Part shown: in pieces, positions 60,494 to 64,000 of the stretch
Position numbering within the stretch: position 1 is the stretch's first letter
Layout of the letters: every line of letters begins with the position of its first letter
NCBI GenBank assembly: GCA_945920215.1
Contig: CAMEJM010000005.1
Coordinates: forward strand, 1-64,000
Length of the DNA stretch: 64,000 bases
Direction: 5' to 3'
DNA from: an uncultured bacterium
Lineage (GTDB): Bacteria > Bacillota > Clostridia > Oscillospirales > CAG-272
Notes under the pieces: generated by a model
What the model was told of the DNA's origin: nothing
Database searches by the model: none
Seen by the model: only the letters and a program-made list of their open reading frames with translations
Program-made: the position numbers and the translations under genes

Positions 60494-62281
60494 TTACTCT
60501 TTTTTATCTCCTTGATCTCCGTAGCAATACGGGCAAGGCAGAGAGTAAATAATGTTGCCGCATCTCTTGCATCTCCAGCGGCGGGGCTTCTGCTCCGCAG
60601 CAGGGGCGGCGTGCGGCGTCTGCTCCTCTGTCCGCGGCTCTGCGGGCGCTTCCTGCGGGGACTGCTGTGCCGCTGCGGCGGAGGCGTTGCTTTCTTCCTG
60701 CTCTTGCTCCTGTTCGTTTACCGATTCTTCCGTATCCTGCGTAAGGGCGTCGTCGAAGCGCATTGCGCCGTCCCCCTCACACATACGCTCCTGCTGTTCT
60801 CCCACGCGCTTCTTGGCAAATGCCAGACTCGGCGTGCAGAGCGCAAGCAGCGCGAACACAGCGCAGAAAATGCCGCCGGCATTGAGCTTCATTTTGTAAA
60901 ACGCGCTGAGTTTACTTCTCATACCGTCAAGCACGGTACCGTCCAGCGCGTTGTTGGCGCTCACCACAAGCCCGATCAGCACGCCGAGAAGCGCCAGTGC
61001 CGTGACCAAACCCGCGATTTTCGCTGCCCATGTGAGCGCACGGATATCGGAGCCAAGCGCAAAGTAACACAAGCTCTGCCAGACAACCAGCGAGGCGCAT
61101 ACGCATACCGCCGCCAGCAAAAACGATGTCAGAGCGAAGTAGGTCGAATTGGTTGCGCGGTCGGAGGACAACACGGCATACGATGCCATGCCCAGATTGA
61201 GAATGTACGCGTCGCCTCTCTTGACCCCGTATCTTGTAAATTGTGAAAAGGACTCCAGCAGATCGGGCACGGATTCCTCCAAGTCCGCATATGCTTCTTC
61301 GCTTACCCACAGGCTGTCGAACAGCGCGCTGTCAAGCTGTGCCGTCTGGGTGACGGTCTTGTCTTTCCCGCTGAACGTCGTGGTGATTTCGGCGGACAGC
61401 AAAGGAGTGAAAATCATGCACAGCATCAGAAGCGCCGCCGTAAGAGACAGCCCACGGGTCACGATCCCGCCGACGCTGTACGTCTTGCGCTGTAAAAAAC
61501 CGATGAGGGCAAACGCCGCAATTCCGCTGCAGGAGAAGGCAAGCGTCAGCACCGCGCCCACGCACAGTGACGCGTTGCCGGCGTTGGTACCCACCTGCGC
61601 AAAGAACGCCGCGTAAAAGGTCAGGCACGCCGCCGGAATCAGGCACAGCAGCCGCAGCGCATGAGAATACGGCGCGGGAGAACCCATGAAAAAGAGAATC
61701 AGGTTCAGTGTGGAAAGGGTCAACAGCGCCGCGCAGATCATCATGTACAGAATTGCGCAGACCGTCGCAACCAAGCCGGCAATACTGACGCTTGTTTCCT
61801 CACTGCGCAGACCGATGCGAGCCAGGGTCTTGGCGGTTTCCTGAATCAGTTTTTTGAGGCGCGGCGTGAATGCGCCGTTGTTGAGAGCGGATTCCGACTG
61901 GATCTGCGCCTGCAGATCCACCAGTTTTTCAGTCAAAGCGGAGTCTTTCAGCTCCTCCTCCGTCTCTCTGTGCATCGAGTCGAAGAAGAACACCACAGAA
62001 TCGATCATATTGAAGCGGATAGTGATTCCTTTATAGGTAGGGTCCGCCATGTAAGGATATTTGACAAGCGGTAAAAAAGCAAACACAACCAGCAGAATGC
62101 TGATCAGAAGCAGAGCGCAGTTGCGGAAGAATGCCAAAGAGAGAAAGCGGGAACGCTCTTTTTTCGGCTCTGCTTTGGCGCCGCCTTTCATATCTGCGCC
62201 GCAGTGCATACAGTAGTTTGCGTTTTCGGGGGCAGTCCGCCCGCAAACCGGGCAAACGCCGCACACCGGATTCTGTTCCAT
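60494..62281 (-). CDS. Polytopic membrane protein with zinc ribbons at both ends
   Basis: 595 residues from MEQNPV (AGGAGG upstream). The N-terminus is a double-CxxC zinc ribbon ('CPVCGRTAPENANYCMHCG', residues about 10-28). The membrane part has about ten hydrophobic segments ('LLLISILLVVFAFLPLV', 'LVATVCAILYMMICAALLTL', 'LICLIPAACLTF'-like, 'GLSLTAALLMLCMIFTPLL', 'FLLAAVCVCASLVVW', 'IAGLVTALALLGVLIGLVV'). A low-complexity Gln/Glu/Ala-rich tail of about 80 residues leads to a C-terminal ribbon 'WRCKRCGNIIYSLPCPYC'. The double ribbon suggests protein or nucleic-acid contacts at the membrane. No family function known. Confidence 0.85.
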   Translation of the reverse strand: MEQNPVCGVCPVCGRTAPENANYCMHCGADMKGGAKAEPKKERSRFLSLAFFRNCALLLISILLVVFAFLPLVKYPYMADPTYKGITIRFNMIDSVVFFFDSMHRETEEELKDSALTEKLVDLQAQIQSESALNNGAFTPRLKKLIQETAKTLARIGLRSEETSVSIAGLVATVCAILYMMICAALLTLSTLNLILFFMGSPAPYSHALRLLCLIPAACLTFYAAFFAQVGTNAGNASLCVGAVLTLAFSCSGIAAFALIGFLQRKTYSVGGIVTRGLSLTAALLMLCMIFTPLLSAEITTTFSGKDKTVTQTAQLDSALFDSLWVSEEAYADLEESVPDLLESFSQFTRYGVKRGDAYILNLGMASYAVLSSDRATNSTYFALTSFLLAAVCVCASLVVWQSLCYFALGSDIRALTWAAKIAGLVTALALLGVLIGLVVSANNALDGTVLDGMRSKLSAFYKMKLNAGGIFCAVFALLALCTPSLAFAKKRVGEQQERMCEGDGAMRFDDALTQDTEESVNEQEQEQEESNASAAAAQQSPQEAPAEPRTEEQTPHAAPAAEQKPRRWRCKRCGNIIYSLPCPYCYGDQGDKKE

Positions 62282-62446
62282 AGTTGATAAAACCTCCTGA
62301 TGTTCCGCACATAAGCGAAGTGGAATATACACAGATGAATATCCCTGTATATTGTACATATTTTTCCGTTAAAATGCAACTGTATTTGAAAGTACTCACC
62401 AATATACGTTTTTCCCGGAACGCCCAAAAAGCGTATCACGCAAAAA

Positions 62447-62466
62447 GACCCCCGAAAATGGGGGTC
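62447..62466 (-). terminator. Terminator of rnpB
   Basis: Minus strand GACCCCC-attttc-GGGGGTC followed by five T residues. Confidence 0.85.
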
Positions 62467-62479
62467 CTTGCAAATGCAA

Positions 62480-62858
62480 AACCGAACCGAACTTGTAAGC
62501 CGGGTTCTGTGAACGTTTGCGCGAGCCGCAGTCATCTATCTTCACATACCGTTACCGATATGTTCAGGGCTTTCGCCCCTGCCGCCAACAGGATTCCGGC
62601 GGGCACCGTAGCGCTTACGCGCTCTCCCGTAGGCGTTGCTTCGGATAGGGTTTACAGACCCCCCGTGTTACCACGGGACGTGGTGAGCTCTTACCTCGCC
62701 TTTCCACCCTTACCGCTTGCGCGGCGGTTTATTTCTGTTGCACTCTCCCGGAGGTCACCCTCGGCGGATGTTATCCGTTATCCTTACCCTGTGAAGCCCG
62801 GACTTTCCTCACGATAATACCTTTCGGCACCATATCGCGCGACTGCACCGTTCGGTTC
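62480..62858 (-). ncRNA. rnpB: RNase P RNA (bacterial type A-like)
   Basis: Catalytic RNA that trims tRNA 5' ends. On the minus strand the universal CR-I block 'GAGGAAAGTCCGGGCTTC' is near the 5' end, followed by 'GGGTGACCTCCGGGAGAGTG', 'GGTGGAAAGGCGAGGTAAG', and the CR-V closing block 'ACAGAACCCGGCTTACA' near the 3' end. The termini GGAACCGAAC and GTTCGGTTC pair as helix P1, which sets the boundaries. It begins about 6 bases after the -10 box and ends before an intrinsic terminator. Confidence 0.97.
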
Positions 62859-62864
62859 CCTGTG

Positions 62865-62893
62865 ATTATAACGCCCGGCGCGGTTTTTGTCAA
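62865..62893 (-). promoter_or_regulatory. Promoter of rnpB
   Basis: Minus strand TTGACA, 17-bp spacer, TATAAT, both perfect. The -35 overlaps the stop codon of thiT. Confidence 0.88.
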
Positions 62894-63750
62894 GCGCGGG
62901 GCTGTTCGCTGTCGCCGTCTGCGGGCGCCGGTTGCGCGCGAGAAATCATATTGCGGCGCACGAAGAGGAGCGCCGTGGCAACGAGCGCAACCGCAGCGGT
63001 CACGATCAGAACGGGTACCCAGATATGGGAAGCGGCAAACGCCTGGATGTCAAACTCACCGCTGTCGGGATTCTGCATATGCGAGAACACCGCCACTACG
63101 TCGTAGATGAGCGCGGCGAGGATCAGGCTCACAGCGCCGATCCCAAGCCACATGGGGGCGCCGCTCGCGCTCTTCTCATGCTTGAGACGGACGGGAATAT
63201 CGCGGGTCAGATCCAAAAGCGACGCGATGTAATAAGCGGCAAGCACGGTCACAATGGTTTCGGGAATCATGTAGGTCGCGTTATAAACGAACGAATATGC
63301 CAGCGCGGCAGTCGTAGGAATCGACAGCCCCGCCCAAACGGTCGCGCCCGAAATCACATGGCAGGCATAGCGCAGAACGCATGCCAAGGCGGCGCCGAGA
63401 GACAAGGCGGCGTTCTGCTTTTTCACCACCCCGCGGAACACCCCGCCGAGACCGCAGACGGTAAAGGCGACGATGTAGTCCAGCATGATCACGGCAATCA
63501 CCGAACCGGGGGTCGTCACGTAAGACAGGGTTTTCAAGCCGAGCACCTGTTGCAGGGCGGCATACACCACCCCGGTGCCAAGCCCCCAGCCCAGACCGTT
63601 CCGGTAAGCGATGATGATGACCGGCAGCATGGACGCCAATGTGATGGAACCGCCGTACGGCAGCTCTGCCAGTTTGAAAAGGCTCAGCACGGTTGCCACC
63701 GCAACCATGAGCGCACTTTCCACAAGCTTTCTTGTGTTTGTGTTTTTCAC
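62890..63750 (-). CDS. thiT: Energy-coupled thiamine transporter S-component ThiT
   Basis: Membrane thiamine-binding S-component that works with the shared ECF module (EcfA/A'/T, not in the window). 286 residues, longer than classic ThiT (about 190): the first 180 form the six-helix S-component with the diagnostic 'LFKLAELPYGGSITLASMLPVIIIAYRNGLGWGLGTGVVYA' region and 'YACHVISGATVWAG'. The extra C-terminus (about 190-286) adds two more hydrophobic segments ('LGIGAVSLILAALIYDVVAVF', 'VLIVTAAVALVATALLFV'). The start is GTG with GGAGGTG 8 bases upstream. It lies directly under a TPP riboswitch, confirming thiamine as the likely ligand. Confidence 0.95.
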   Translation of the reverse strand: MKNTNTRKLVESALMVAVATVLSLFKLAELPYGGSITLASMLPVIIIAYRNGLGWGLGTGVVYAALQQVLGLKTLSYVTTPGSVIAVIMLDYIVAFTVCGLGGVFRGVVKKQNAALSLGAALACVLRYACHVISGATVWAGLSIPTTAALAYSFVYNATYMIPETIVTVLAAYYIASLLDLTRDIPVRLKHEKSASGAPMWLGIGAVSLILAALIYDVVAVFSHMQNPDSGEFDIQAFAASHIWVPVLIVTAAVALVATALLFVRRNMISRAQPAPADGDSEQPRA

Positions 63751-63777
63751 TGAAAAAACACCTCCAAATAAAAATTT

Positions 63778-63802
63778 GCCGCACAGGATGAATCCGTGCG
63801 GC
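63778..63802 (-). terminator. Riboswitch-controlled terminator
   Basis: Minus strand GCCGCACgg-attcat-ccTGTGCGGC followed by AAATTTTTATTT, between the TPP aptamer and the thiT ribosome binding site; the expected expression platform. Confidence 0.85.
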
Positions 63803-63831
63803 TGACTTTCATTTGGGTTTCATGTGAAAAT

Positions 63832-63918
63832 GCAAGCTACCTACGACGGCATTATCCGTATCAGGTAAAGGGTTCGGACTTTCGCCCGTCTCAGCCTTTC
63901 AGCACCCCTGTTCCATTA
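63832..63918 (-). promoter_or_regulatory. TPP riboswitch (THI element)
   Basis: Minus strand shows the conserved aptamer blocks: 'CAGGGGTGC', 'GGCTGAGA', 'CCTGATACGGATAATGCCG' and 'GTAGGTAG' in the right order and spacing. Binding of thiamine pyrophosphate should favour the terminator at 63778-63802 and lower ThiT synthesis. Confidence 0.97.
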
Positions 63919-63941
63919 TTCCATTCTGTTTGGCTGTGACC

Positions 63942-63969
63942 ATTGTAGCACAAATGCGATTTTTGTCAA
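63942..63969 (-). promoter_or_regulatory. Promoter of the riboswitch-thiT unit
   Basis: Minus strand TTGACA, 16-bp spacer, TACAAT, just upstream of the aptamer. The remaining bases to 64000 show nothing else. Confidence 0.8.
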
Positions 63970-64000
63970 GTGCTTTTTTCGAGGGAAACCCGCACAACCG

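Overview
The window reads as a chromosomal segment of a Gram-positive anaerobe of the Bacillota, most likely class Clostridia. Pointers are strong AGGAGG-type ribosome binding sites, near-consensus sigma-A promoters (TTGACA-17-TATAAT), many intrinsic terminators, a SleB-type spore-cortex-like hydrolase, sequences resembling Spo0A boxes, a 2-hydroxyacyl-CoA dehydratase/activase pair, an S-component thiamine transporter under a TPP riboswitch, and many lipoproteins. Base composition is GC-rich by eye, apart from an AT-richer islet near 31.5-32.6 kb. I see no rRNA, tRNA, CRISPR or prophage. Genus cannot be named from sequence alone.

Layout: (1) 1-8 kb: a dispersed structured repeat, a SleB-like hydrolase, an MBL-fold lipoprotein, an unknown lipoprotein, a GH36 alpha-galactosidase, an MGMT-like protein and an asparaginase. 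(2) 8-22.3 kb, minus strand: a lipid-biosynthesis operon running leftwards from one strong promoter at about 22.37 kb: patatin-like lipase, PlsC, ACP, an 800-residue tandem ketosynthase whose second half lacks all catalytic residues, FabG, FabZ, FabD, AccD, AccA, a flavodoxin-like reductase and an acyl-ACP thioesterase. It is followed by an acyl-CoA dehydratase activase and a dehydratase-like partner. A divergent TetR-type regulator with near-palindromic operator candidates faces it, followed by a second PlsC. (3) 24-29.3 kb: DNA glycosylase, cupin, FeoA/FeoB, citrate synthase. (4) 29.7-36.8 kb: acyl-CoA synthetase, an AT-rich islet (GNAT, RAYT transposase with internal REP-like palindromes), PncC, glutamate dehydrogenase, CTP synthase. 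(5) 36.9-42.3 kb: a VTC-type polyphosphate polymerase / DUF4956 / beta-helix lipoprotein operon next to a two-component system, with OmpR/PhoB-like 11-bp direct repeats at the operon promoter. (6) 42.4-48.4 kb: YebC, ArgS, a cytidylate-kinase-like protein, RsmG, ABC-F. (7) 48.7-55.2 kb: two unknown exported proteins, Pgk (with an insertion), TpiA, a DUF4097-like lipoprotein, RlmH, a small conserved protein. (8) 55.2-64 kb: cysteine desulfurase, a lipoprotein, a methionine gamma-lyase-family protein, MurD, a zinc-ribbon membrane protein, RNase P RNA, and ThiT with its TPP riboswitch.

The most unusual system is the lipid operon. It has a natural fusion of an active ketosynthase with a chain-length-factor-like dead ketosynthase, and it lacks FabH, any recognisable enoyl reductase, and AccB/AccC within the window. 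It could be a variant primary type II fatty acid synthase or a dedicated pathway; the sequence alone does not decide. Second in interest are the VTC/DUF4956/beta-helix operon with its apparent two-component control, the RAYT gene with REP-like palindromes inside its own reading frame, and a dispersed repeat that supplies the C-terminus of the dehydratase-like protein. Functional names are assigned from recognisable motifs, length and context; no database search was run.
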